The notes under the pieces are model-generated. The model was given only the letters and a program-made list of their open reading frames with translations. It was not told the origin of the DNA and did no database searches. Positions 35,320-43,335 of a stretch of DNA of 64,000 nt are shown here, one piece after another. Positions within the stretch are counted from its first letter, which is position 1; each line of letters opens with the position of its first letter. The stretch is taken from contig CAZDVD010000004.1 of NCBI GenBank assembly GCA_964508765.1, positions 1 to 64,000 of the forward strand, given 5' to 3'. The position numbers and the translations under genes are program-made. This DNA comes from JABMPR01 sp964508765 (GTDB lineage Bacteria > Fidelibacterota > UBA8477 > JABMPR01).

Positions 35320-36431
35320 TTTCCCTCCTCCCAAGCGCTTTTAATGGCATCAACGGCCAGTTTAATCATTAATGTTGGAATCCCGCTCTGCATATAGGCC
35401 TCACCAAGACGATGGAGTAAAACAAAATTTAATTGTGAGTTTGCTACCTTTTTATCCAGACGGGTTGCCTGTTCGATAGCTTCTGGGTTTAACGACTTTA
35501 GTGAGAGCTTCAAAGGGATCTTTATCAACATGGCTGACAACTTATCCCAATCTTTCTGTGAAAGGTCTCCAACCTGATTGGAAAGCCATCCAGCACCATA
35601 CATACCCAGAATGACAGCCTCCCCGTGTCGGACAACACCATATCCCAGGGTGAACTCAATGGCATGACCGAGAGTATGTCCAAAATTCAGAATGCGCCTA
35701 AGATCTGCTTCCTTTTCATCAGCCTCAACCACCTGCGCCTTCAAGGCGCAGCTGCGGGAAATGGCCTTAATAAGTACTTCACTAGATTCCGTTCCCAGAC
35801 ATGCATCCATATTATCTACCAGGAATTCCAGATAGTCAGTATCACGAATGGCACCCATTTTAAACATTTCAGCATATCCAGAAATACGATCACGTGACTG
35901 GAGGGTTTTTAAAGTGTTTACATCCATGATGACCAGATCAGGTTGATAAAAGCTACCAATCAGGTTTTTTCCACTGCTATGATTAACCCCCGTTTTTCCA
36001 CCAACTGCTGCATCAACCATGGACAATAATGTGGATGGGATATGAACCAGTTTGACCCCGCGATAGAGGATACTGGCGACAAAGCCGCCCAGGTCTGTTA
36101 CCACACCACCACCCAGGGTGAGAATGGTTCCTGAGCGTTCCATGCCCTGGGCGATCAGCGCAGACATAACCTGCTCTGCGGAAGCCAGAGTCTTGTACTC
36201 CTCGCCTTCAGGAATCAAAATTGTGCGAGTTACCAATCCAGCCCCATTTAAAGCCTCTCGAATCCTGCCACCATACAGATCATTGACTGTGGCATTGCTA
36301 ATAATGCCAATTGGACCTGAAGCTCCAACACTCGACAATAGATCAGCGACTTTATCCATCATATTCTGGCCAACATGAATCTCGTAAGAACCGACCTGAT
36401 GGGTAATTTTAATGATTGAAGACTTAGTCAT
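35316..36431 (-). CDS. aroB: 3-dehydroquinate synthase
   Basis: The 371-residue enzyme converts DAHP to 3-dehydroquinate (second shikimate step, NAD+ and metal dependent). It shows LTLGGGVVTDLGGFVASILYRGVKLVHIPSTLLSMVDAAVGGKTGVNH, the NAD- and substrate-binding core, and metal ligands in RRILNFGHTLGHAIE and YGVVRHGEAV. It overlaps aroK at its start and marC at its end. The residues after 330 are slightly unusual in length but the active site is complete. Confidence 0.96.
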   Translation of the reverse strand: MTKSSIIKITHQVGSYEIHVGQNMMDKVADLLSSVGASGPIGIISNATVNDLYGGRIREALNGAGLVTRTILIPEGEEYKTLASAEQVMSALIAQGMERSGTILTLGGGVVTDLGGFVASILYRGVKLVHIPSTLLSMVDAAVGGKTGVNHSSGKNLIGSFYQPDLVIMDVNTLKTLQSRDRISGYAEMFKMGAIRDTDYLEFLVDNMDACLGTESSEVLIKAISRSCALKAQVVEADEKEADLRRILNFGHTLGHAIEFTLGYGVVRHGEAVILGMYGAGWLSNQVGDLSQKDWDKLSAMLIKIPLKLSLKSLNPEAIEQATRLDKKVANSQLNFVLLHRLGEAYMQSGIPTLMIKLAVDAIKSAWEEGK

Positions 36432-36945
36432 AATAAGATTCTAATTTTTCCAGAATTTCACTCGCAATTATATCTGGGGCTCGTTGACCCGTATGGATAT
36501 GCAGTGAAGCAGCTTCATCATAGCTTACCTGGCGGCTATCCAAGATTTCCTGCAATTTTTTTATGGTATCCTGGCATTGATTTAAGAGGGGACGATGATC
36601 GGAGTGCTCCAGACGAGCAGCAGCCTCTTCCGGTGATACATCAAGCCAGATCGTCAAATGATCTTTCAAATACTTTACATTCTCGGGCTTGGTGACAATG
36701 CCACCTCCGCAAGGGATAATGGCATCGTTCAGTGAGTCTGTCTCCATGAGAACCTGAGCTTCAAAGTCGCGAAATCCATCTTCACCCCGCTCTTCAAAAA
36801 TGGAGGGAATATCGTTTCCTGCAATTTTTTCGATTTCATGATCAATATCCAGCAATTGCCAGTTGAGTGTATCAGCCAGAATTCGACCAACCGTACTTTT
36901 CCCAGCGCCCATGAGGCCGATCAAATAGACTTTGCCAATACTCAA
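36424..36945 (-). CDS. aroK: Shikimate kinase
   Basis: The P-loop GLMGAGKSTVG lies at the N-terminus, followed by the shikimate-binding D-x-D (LLDIDHEIE), GEDGFRDFE and PCGGGIV. The enzyme phosphorylates shikimate with ATP. TTG at LSIGKVYLIG was chosen, giving 173 residues with GAAGGG upstream. The longer open frame would read through a dispersed repeat that happens to encode CHPEPVEG, which is not part of the family. The stop overlaps the aroB start. Confidence 0.93.
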   Translation of the reverse strand: MSIGKVYLIGLMGAGKSTVGRILADTLNWQLLDIDHEIEKIAGNDIPSIFEERGEDGFRDFEAQVLMETDSLNDAIIPCGGGIVTKPENVKYLKDHLTIWLDVSPEEAAARLEHSDHRPLLNQCQDTIKKLQEILDSRQVSYDEAASLHIHTGQRAPDIIASEILEKLESYYD

Positions 36946-36951
36946 AATATT

Positions 36952-37016
36952 GTACCCTTCGACAGGCTCAGGGTGACATTCCAGCAGGCGTGTGTCTTGC
37001 TGAGCTCGTCGAAGTA
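36952..37016. repeat. Intergenic repeat adjoining aroK
   Basis: CCCTTCGACAGGCTCAGGGTGACA at its left end and GCTGAGCTCGTCGAAG at its right end are imperfect inverted arms of the repeat family seen at 17.5 and 51.1 kb. It supplies the GAAGGG ahead of the aroK TTG start. Confidence 0.65.
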
Positions 37017-37056
37017 ACACACGCTCATTACGTAATTATCGTTATGAATTTTTATT

Positions 37057-38211
37057 TCACGCTCCTGTGGCAGCCAAATGGGCTTTTACCTGTTCAAGAG
37101 AATCTCCACCAAATTTTTCCAGGATGGCATCGGTCAAAACCAGAGCCATCATCGCTTCTCCAATCACAGAAGCGGCAGGGACAGCACATGCATCGGTTCT
37201 CTCTTTATGAGCGATGCCTGGTTCACGGGTTTTGATGTCCACAGATCGCAAGGGTCTCGCCAGGGTCGGGATGGGCTTCATGGTAACCTGAACCTGAATC
37301 AGTTCACCGTTTGACATGCCACCTTCAATACCACCAGCATGATTTGTGGCTCGACGAATAGTATCAGCCTCTTTGACAATTTCATCATGAACCTGGGACC
37401 CAGAAACTTCGGCTACATCAAGACCATCTCCAATGCTCACTGATTTCATGGCATTGATGGACATCATTGCAGCAGCCAGTCTGGCATCCAGTTTGCGATC
37501 CCAATGGGTATACGAGCCCAGACCAGGCGGTAGGCCCGAAGCCAGGACTTCAAAGACACCACCAATAGAATCACCTGCTTTGCGGGTGACATCGATATGT
37601 TTGATCATGTCTTCAGCCGCATTTTTATCAAGGCATCTCACATCAGATGCATCTGCCGTGCTGTTTAATTCACTATCCAGTTGAGAAGGCTCAATAGTAG
37701 CTTTGACAGGTCCGATCTGAATAACGTGACTGAATATTTCAATCCCTAATTCTTTCAAAAAGGAGCGACATATTGCGCCAAGGGCTACTCTCATAGCCGT
37801 TTCACGAGCTGATGAACGTTCCAGAACATTGCGAATATCTGTAAATCCAAACTTTTGGATCCCTGCCAGATCAGCATGTCCGGGTCGTGGCAAGGTTACC
37901 TCGGGGACGGGATTCAGGGGTGCTTCATGGGACATTTTTTCTTGTTTCCAGTTTTCCCAATCCCGGTTCTGGATCCACAGGGCGATGGGAGATCCCAGGG
38001 TATATCCATGACGCAAGCCGCTGGTTATCTCAGCATGATCTTTCTCTATGGTCATGCGACCACCACGACCATGACCCATTTGTCTTCGGGCCAGATCAAG
38101 GGCGATAAAATCTTCTGAAAGGGGCACGCCAGCAGGGAACCCTTCCAGAATTCCTGATAGGCCTTTGCCGTGTGATTCGCCTGCTGTTAAAAATTTGAGG
38201 TGTTGCAGCAT
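37057..38211 (-). CDS. aroC: Chorismate synthase
   Basis: The 384-residue, FMN-dependent enzyme carries out the last common aromatic step, EPSP to chorismate. Signatures are GESHGKGLSGILEGFPAG at the N-terminus, RRQMGHGRGGRMTIEKD, the middle ERSSARETAMRVALGA, and the C-terminal RRATNHAGGIEGGMSNGE and KERTDACAVPAASVIGEAM. Complete in length. It is on the same strand as its pathway neighbours, with a gap containing a solo repeat arm between it and aroE. Confidence 0.97.
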   Translation of the reverse strand: MLQHLKFLTAGESHGKGLSGILEGFPAGVPLSEDFIALDLARRQMGHGRGGRMTIEKDHAEITSGLRHGYTLGSPIALWIQNRDWENWKQEKMSHEAPLNPVPEVTLPRPGHADLAGIQKFGFTDIRNVLERSSARETAMRVALGAICRSFLKELGIEIFSHVIQIGPVKATIEPSQLDSELNSTADASDVRCLDKNAAEDMIKHIDVTRKAGDSIGGVFEVLASGLPPGLGSYTHWDRKLDARLAAAMMSINAMKSVSIGDGLDVAEVSGSQVHDEIVKEADTIRRATNHAGGIEGGMSNGELIQVQVTMKPIPTLARPLRSVDIKTREPGIAHKERTDACAVPAASVIGEAMMALVLTDAILEKFGGDSLEQVKAHLAATGA

Positions 38212-38381
38212 CTCGTAAGTCCCTTTTTCCTCACCTAATTCGTGGTTGATGTTTCTTCTTTACAACGAACCAGATGAAAGCCACGAAATTTGATTCTGGT
38301 TAACCTTTCAAATCTCTCTGCGTCTCTGCGATCTTTGCGAGAGAAAGTTTAGGTGTTGTAGCATTCCAATTATCCTTATCC

Positions 38382-38403
38382 CTCGACTCCGCTTGGGATG
38401 ACA
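38382..38403. repeat. Solo arm of the hairpin repeat between aroE and aroC
   Basis: A 22-base sequence, CTCGACTCCGC followed by TTGGGATGACA, matches an arm of the hairpin at 51.1 kb with two differences. No partner arm is seen nearby. A CTCTGCGTCTCTGCG tract just upstream is also low-complexity. Confidence 0.6.
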
Positions 38404-38444
38404 GTCTGTTTTTCGTTTTGACAACTAATTTTTACTAGCGAATA

Positions 38445-39311
38445 TCATTCAAATTTTCGTTTGAAACCGGTAATCTTGTTATGGACTGCCTCGCGCATCT
38501 CGTTCATCTTAATCTGGCTCCAATCCTGGGGACCAAACCAGACATCTACTGAAGCCATGGCCTGGTAGAGATACATATCCAGACCAGAAACGGTTTGACA
38601 GTCCGAAAAAATTGCTTCTGACAGCAGACGCGTATTCAAAGGATTAAAAATGGTGTCAACCACAACATCGATGGACTCTAGAAGATCTCCATCCAGAGGA
38701 CTCTTATTCTGTTTGGGCTTCATGCCAATGGGCGTACAATTCACCAGGCAATACGCATCTTCAATGGGATCAACGGCGCTCTCATCCCAGGCACAACCCG
38801 CCAGTTTCATTCCTTCGGCAGAATCGCTCATATCTTTGATGAGCGTTTTGGCTCTGGAAGGATCTCGTGCAATAATGGTTGTTAAGCCCACCCCTGCACG
38901 AGCCAAACCAAAAGTGATGGCTCTTGCAGCCCCACCACTTCCCAAAACAACCACTTTCTTCCCAGCGAGATCTACTCCAGCTGCTTCAAGGGATTTCACA
39001 AAGCCGTACCAGTCAGTATTATACCCGGTGAGTTTTCCATCGTGGCGTCTCACACAATTCACAGCACCAATAGGTGCTGTGCGATCATTCACACTGTCTA
39101 GAAAAGGAATTATATCTTCTTTGTGGGGGATGGTGACATTAAATCCATCAAGCTTTTTAGCAGATGGGAGGTTTACCCAACGTTCCAAATCTCCCTGGAT
39201 AACTTTGATCTTCTTGTACTCAGCCTCGAGACCCAACTGTTCATATATCCAACCATGCATAAAATCGCTGACACTTTGTCTGAGAGGATCACCAATAACT
39301 GCAAATTTCAC
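38445..39311 (-). CDS. aroE: Shikimate dehydrogenase
   Basis: The 288-residue NADP-dependent enzyme has the substrate site FAVIGDPLRQSVSDFMHG (S-x-S motif varied to SVSDF), NVTIPHKEDI with the catalytic Lys, NTDWYGF and the VLGSGGAARAITFGLA cofactor loop. It reduces dehydroshikimate. The start is GTG, with GGAGATAAAA before it. It lies between aroA and aroC. aroQ/aroD (dehydroquinase) is the only shikimate step missing from this cluster. Confidence 0.95.
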   Translation of the reverse strand: MKFAVIGDPLRQSVSDFMHGWIYEQLGLEAEYKKIKVIQGDLERWVNLPSAKKLDGFNVTIPHKEDIIPFLDSVNDRTAPIGAVNCVRRHDGKLTGYNTDWYGFVKSLEAAGVDLAGKKVVVLGSGGAARAITFGLARAGVGLTTIIARDPSRAKTLIKDMSDSAEGMKLAGCAWDESAVDPIEDAYCLVNCTPIGMKPKQNKSPLDGDLLESIDVVVDTIFNPLNTRLLSEAIFSDCQTVSGLDMYLYQAMASVDVWFGPQDWSQIKMNEMREAVHNKITGFKRKFE

Positions 39312-39351
39312 TTTTATCTCCTCGTTCGTTTACTCAAATAAAAATTTTATA

Positions 39352-40611
39352 CTAACCTATTAAACCCCGGAGTTTATCAAAGAAACCCGGATATGATATA
39401 TCTATGCAATCTGGATTATCCAGTTTGGCAGGCGACTTACTCATCAAGCCTGCGACACCCATCGTCATGGCAATCCGATGATCGTCATAGGTTTTTACCT
39501 TGCCTCCCTTGAGAGGTGTGGGTCCTTCTACATTAAACCCATCAGGACGCTCAAATATTTTGGCACCCCAGGCACTTAAATTGGTCACAATCGCTGTTAT
39601 TCGATCCGACTCCTTCACGCGCAACTCTTCAGCGCCTACCACCACCGTTTCGCCCTTGGCTTGGGTAGCTAGAAGTGCAATCAGAGGTAGTTCATCGATG
39701 AGATTGGGAATCTGCTCCGGATAGATTTGAATACCTTTTAGTTTTGATGCACGAATGCGTAAATCAGCAACCGCCTCTCCACTGTGCTTTGCTTTATTCG
39801 CCACAGTCACCTTGCCACCCATTTCCTTCACAGCAGTGAGAAATGCTGTGCGAGTTGGATTGATGCCCACACCCCGAAGTATCAAATCTGACCCCGGTAC
39901 CAGTAAGGCAGCTGCAATAAAAAATGCGGCAGCGGAAAAATCACCAGGAACCACAAAATCGATGGGGTCGAGGGGCTTGGTCAGTTGGTGAACCGTCACT
40001 TCGCGACCCTTGACCTTTAGTCGTGCCCCCATGGCTTTGAGCATCTGCTCGGTATGATCGCGACTAAAAGCTGGAGATTTGACCGTCGTTTGTCCCTTGG
40101 CATGTAGTCCGGCAAGTAGGATGGCTGACTTAACCTGGGCACTGGCATAGGGAAGTTGATAATCCAGAGCCCACAGATCACGTCCACTGAGCATGAGGGG
40201 TAAAAATTTTCTTTTGTTGGCAGATATGTTGGCTCCCATTTGCTGGAGGGGTCTGAAGACTCGGTCCATGGGTCGCTTACTCAGAGATTGATCTCCGGTA
40301 AATTGTACGTGGATGGGATGGGCTGCCAGAAGGCCCATCATCAAGCGGGCCGTTGTTCCTGAATTGCCACAATCGAGACCAAGCTCAGGCTGCTTGAAGG
40401 GTCGCAATCCCCCTCCCTGCACATGGACGACGCCATGCTTTTCTTCAATCTGGATACCACAATTGACCAGAGCACTTTGTGTCGTAGCAACATCAGCTCC
40501 TGGGTTCAGATTTTCAAGGCGGCTAAGCCCAGCGCTCAATGCGGTAAACATGAGTGCTCGGTGACTTATTGATTTGTCACCAGGTAGCCTAATTTCTCCA
40601 AGTAAAGCCAT
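39352..40611 (-). CDS. aroA: EPSP synthase (3-phosphoshikimate 1-carboxyvinyltransferase)
   Basis: The 419-residue enzyme has LPGDKSISHRALMFTALS at its start, LDCGNSGTTARLMMGLLA, SKRPMDR, and C-terminal RVKESDRI and YDDHRIAM. It transfers enolpyruvate from PEP to shikimate-3-phosphate. The ATG at MALLGEI is preceded by AAGGAG at seven bases, which rules out the longer reading that would overlap aroF. The LCGNSGTT loop has a Gly at the glyphosate-contact position, as in class I sequences. Confidence 0.96.
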   Translation of the reverse strand: MALLGEIRLPGDKSISHRALMFTALSAGLSRLENLNPGADVATTQSALVNCGIQIEEKHGVVHVQGGGLRPFKQPELGLDCGNSGTTARLMMGLLAAHPIHVQFTGDQSLSKRPMDRVFRPLQQMGANISANKRKFLPLMLSGRDLWALDYQLPYASAQVKSAILLAGLHAKGQTTVKSPAFSRDHTEQMLKAMGARLKVKGREVTVHQLTKPLDPIDFVVPGDFSAAAFFIAAALLVPGSDLILRGVGINPTRTAFLTAVKEMGGKVTVANKAKHSGEAVADLRIRASKLKGIQIYPEQIPNLIDELPLIALLATQAKGETVVVGAEELRVKESDRITAIVTNLSAWGAKIFERPDGFNVEGPTPLKGGKVKTYDDHRIAMTMGVAGLMSKSPAKLDNPDCIDISYPGFFDKLRGLIG

Positions 40612-40630
40612 GGGTGACTCCTTTTCGGGA

Positions 40631-41647
40631 TCAGTCCAGTTTTCTTCCAACTGCTTCCGCAACCAGCCGAATTCGATCTACCAGATCTTTGAACTGTGAA
40701 GGCAGCAATTGCTGGGGACCATCACTGAGTGCTTCTTCTGGATTGGGATGTACTTCAACCATGACACCCTGGGCTCCAGCTGCAACACCAGCCAAAGATA
40801 AGGGCAGCACTTTGGATCGTTTTCCAGCGGCATGACTGGGATCAACCACAACAGGAAGATGAGTCAAACGCTGAAAGGCTGGAATGGCACTCACATCCAG
40901 AGTGTTTCGGGTATGGTCAACAAAGGTTCGTATTCCTCGTTCGCAAAGCACCACCTTCTCATTGCCTTCATTCAATATGTATTCAGCAGCCAGAATCGTT
41001 TCCTTCACGGTTGCTGACATGCCACGTTTCAAAAAGATGGGCATACCCGTCCGTGCAGCTTCTTTTATAAGGGTAAAGTTTTGCATGTTCCGAGTACCAA
41101 TTTGGAGCATATCTGTATGCTGTGCTGTGATCTCTAATACCGCTGTATCAGTTACTTCCGTCACTGTTGGCAATCCAACTTCTTCACCTACCTGCTTGAG
41201 TATCTTAAGTCCTTCAACACCCATTCCCTGGAAGGAGTATGGTGAGGTTCTTGGTTTGAAAGCACCACCTCTCAGGATGTGACCTCCAGCAGCTTTTACT
41301 GCTTCTCCGACTGTCTTGGTTTGCTCATATGATTCAATGGAACAAGGACCTGCAATAATTGATACCTTGGAACCACCAATGCGGGTACCACCAACATTAA
41401 CGATGGTATCATTTGGCTGCCATTCACGTGAAGCCAGCTTATAGGGTGTACTGATTTCCAGAACATCAGAAACATCAGGCAGTGCTTGCAGGTGTTGTTT
41501 TCCACGCAGGGGTTTTTGACCGAGAACACCAACCACCGTTCTGGAGTCTCCAATAATAGGCCGGGGGGTGTAACCCAATTTTTCAATCTCCTCTTGTACT
41601 CTATCAAGCGAGCTTTGAGAAGCATTTACTTTCATTATTACAAGCAT
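40631..41647 (-). CDS. aroF: 3-deoxy-7-phosphoheptulonate (DAHP) synthase, AroF type
   Basis: The 338 residues comprise an N-terminal ferredoxin-like regulatory domain (about 1-75) and a TIM-barrel core with IIAGPCSIES, RGGAFKPRTSPYSFQG, LLQIGTRNMQNF, FLKRGMSATVKE and VVDPSHAAGKR. This is the Thermotoga-type DAHP synthase with ACT-like N-terminus, usually feedback-inhibited by Phe/Tyr. It commits carbon to the aromatic pathway. It follows the tyrA-pheA fusion and precedes aroA on one strand. Confidence 0.95.
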   Translation of the reverse strand: MLVIMKVNASQSSLDRVQEEIEKLGYTPRPIIGDSRTVVGVLGQKPLRGKQHLQALPDVSDVLEISTPYKLASREWQPNDTIVNVGGTRIGGSKVSIIAGPCSIESYEQTKTVGEAVKAAGGHILRGGAFKPRTSPYSFQGMGVEGLKILKQVGEEVGLPTVTEVTDTAVLEITAQHTDMLQIGTRNMQNFTLIKEAARTGMPIFLKRGMSATVKETILAAEYILNEGNEKVVLCERGIRTFVDHTRNTLDVSAIPAFQRLTHLPVVVDPSHAAGKRSKVLPLSLAGVAAGAQGVMVEVHPNPEEALSDGPQQLLPSQFKDLVDRIRLVAEAVGRKLD

Positions 41648-41705
41648 AGTCTGATATCCTTTTTACTGGGCTTATAAGCTTTTATAATTATTAATTGTTT
41701 GCAAC

Positions 41706-43031
41706 TCAAATCGGTGTCCCTGTTCGCTCCACTACGAGGAATAGAGTCTTATTATCACTGAGATCCTGGATACTGTTTTTTAGTACCTTTAAACCATATA
41801 TCTCAGCTGCGCGAGCCGGGGCAATAACTGCCGTTGTATCTGAATATTGATTGTCATGCAATTTCCTGGCTGACTCAGCAGTATCTTTTGATTCAATGTG
41901 AGGAATATGAGCAAGTTTCTCGCTCAAATATCTAGAACACTGTTTGAGAGCCTGGGGATGAGAGCGAACCTCTGTGATCTCATCGTGGTTCACACCGTCT
42001 TTAACAATCAGGCACTGGTTCACCTGGATATGAAACATGGAGCCAACTTTGCAACGGGCTCTTGCGAGTGAATGGATACTTTCGTGAACCACACCACCCC
42101 GGGCATTTTCCATGGCAATGATCCCTCGGTCTATCTCATACCGAGCCAGACTGTCCATGACCCCCTGGCTGGTAAGACAGGGTTTGGTCTCGATATTTCC
42201 AAGCACCTCGCTCTCAATATATTTTCGCGTGGCTTCCTCAGAAAAGCTCCCTGGAATCCCCTGATAACCAATAAGCTCGATGGGAGCATCTGGTCGATAA
42301 ATTTTGGTCTTTACGGCATGCACTGATTTCGAAAAATCGGTAAGCATCTCAGCAGTGTATGGGTTGTAGTATTGGAGATCATGGAATAATTCTTCAGTGT
42401 CCTGACAGGTTTGCTCGACAACATGTCTAACTTGTTGGAATCCCTGGGTATCTACGGCAGTGGGTTGAATATCCATCCCCTTCATGACACGTCCCATAAA
42501 ATGGGTAATTCCTTGAGAGCGAGCTGCTAGCCTATCATGTTCTTCAACTTCTAGATTGATGAGTCGACAACCCCATGACTCAAATACATCTCGCCAGGTA
42601 TTTTCCACCTCTGAATCAACACGCGTGGGACAGAACACCATACGTAGATCTCTATCTCGTTTATATGAATCCGGTCCGAACATCGGGTGGGTGTTCAAAA
42701 TTTGTACATGAGGTGGTAATTCGGCCACCATCCAGTCACGTATGCGAGTTTTTACAGAGGCTACATCAATCAAAACCTGTCCAGGACTGGTTAGAGACGA
42801 TATCTGCTTCAGCAAGTTTGCAGTACGGCTGATGGGAACTGCCAAAAATACCGTGTTCAACTTCATCACAGTTTCCAGATCGGCCCAGGGATATCCTGCA
42901 GTTTCTACCTGCTCAGACAAATCCCTCTCATCGGTAATGACAGGTTGATAATCTTTACCCAAGAGGTCTGCAAGCAAAGCTCCAAAGCGTCCGAAGCCAA
43001 TGAGACCCACGGTTTGTTTATTCTGTGCCAA
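41706..43031 (-). CDS. Fused prephenate dehydrogenase and prephenate dehydratase (TyrA-PheA)
   Basis: The 441 residues hold a Rossmann-type TyrA domain (about 1-270: VGLIGFGRFGALLADLLG, LAVPISRT, NTHPMFGPDS, HDRLAARSQGITHFMGR). A prephenate dehydratase-like domain follows (about 275-441: GYQGIPGSFSEEATRKY, IIAMENARGGVVHESI, IESKDTAESAR, AVIAPARAAEIYGL). The dehydratase catalytic TRF motif reads TLF near the end, and ENS reads ENA, so activity is uncertain. No chorismate mutase or separate ACT domain is attached. It starts at TTG with AAGGGG upstream, directly after the attenuator-like leader. This would direct prephenate to both Tyr and Phe. Confidence 0.88.
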   Translation of the reverse strand: MAQNKQTVGLIGFGRFGALLADLLGKDYQPVITDERDLSEQVETAGYPWADLETVMKLNTVFLAVPISRTANLLKQISSLTSPGQVLIDVASVKTRIRDWMVAELPPHVQILNTHPMFGPDSYKRDRDLRMVFCPTRVDSEVENTWRDVFESWGCRLINLEVEEHDRLAARSQGITHFMGRVMKGMDIQPTAVDTQGFQQVRHVVEQTCQDTEELFHDLQYYNPYTAEMLTDFSKSVHAVKTKIYRPDAPIELIGYQGIPGSFSEEATRKYIESEVLGNIETKPCLTSQGVMDSLARYEIDRGIIAMENARGGVVHESIHSLARARCKVGSMFHIQVNQCLIVKDGVNHDEITEVRSHPQALKQCSRYLSEKLAHIPHIESKDTAESARKLHDNQYSDTTAVIAPARAAEIYGLKVLKNSIQDLSDNKTLFLVVERTGTPI

Positions 43032-43134
43032 AATACTTTATCCCCTTCTCTCAATTTTCCTTGCTCTCCTGTACGGGAGCGACTCCTGCTCAGGGCATCT
43101 AACTTACCCGGCTACGCCAAGGCTTCGCCGCGGT

Positions 43135-43157
43135 ACAATCAAGCTCTGCTTGATTGT
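43135..43157 (-). repeat. Perfect 10-bp hairpin directly after the leader terminator
   Basis: ACAATCAAGC / GCTTGATTGT with a 3-nt loop sits immediately downstream of the terminator T tract. It continues into a GC-rich repeat (CGGCGAAGCC ... GGCGTAGCCG) found between the leader and tyrA-pheA. Its role is unknown. Confidence 0.6.
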
Positions 43158-43189
43158 AAAAAAAAACCCCCGTCAATTGACGAGGGTGA
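43158..43189 (-). terminator. Attenuator terminator of the aromatic cluster
   Basis: On the minus strand CCCTCGTC pairs with GACGGGGG (one G-U pair) around an AATT loop, and nine T follow. The 5' arm, extended as TCACCCT (43189-43183), can instead pair with AGGGTGA at the end of the upstream leader peptide frame, so the two structures are mutually exclusive. Confidence 0.8.
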
Positions 43190-43217
43190 AATTGTTCAAA
43201 TATACAGATTTAAACCA

Positions 43218-43262
43218 TCACCCTGATCGCATAAAAAAGTAATATGATACTTGCCATTTCAT
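43218..43262 (-). CDS. Candidate leader peptide MKWQVSYYFFMRSG for Tyr/Phe attenuation
   Basis: This short frame of 14 codons contains Trp at position 3 and four aromatic codons in a row (Tyr-Tyr-Phe-Phe). It lies between a good promoter match and a terminator ahead of the tyrA-pheA fusion and the aroFAECKB genes. The last bases AGGGTGA, including the UGA stop, are complementary to the 5' arm of the terminator. A ribosome stalled on the YYFF codons would leave them free to form an antiterminator; one that reaches the stop would cover them and allow termination. Only a weak ribosome site is visible. This is a structural inference from the sequence. Confidence 0.65.
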   Translation of the reverse strand: MKWQVSYYFFMRSG

Positions 43263-43271
43263 TTCGAGCTG

Positions 43272-43299
43272 AATATAGACCCGAGTTATGCGCATGCAA
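43272..43299 (-). promoter_or_regulatory. Putative promoter of the leader and aromatic cluster
   Basis: TTGCAT (43299-43294) and TATATT (43277-43272) are separated by 16 bases. The predicted transcription start would fall within a few bases of the leader ATG, so the leader may be translated from a near-leaderless end. Confidence 0.5.
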
Positions 43300-43335
43300 A
43301 GATTTTGAATTTTAATTTTCCGATGATGGTTTGAG

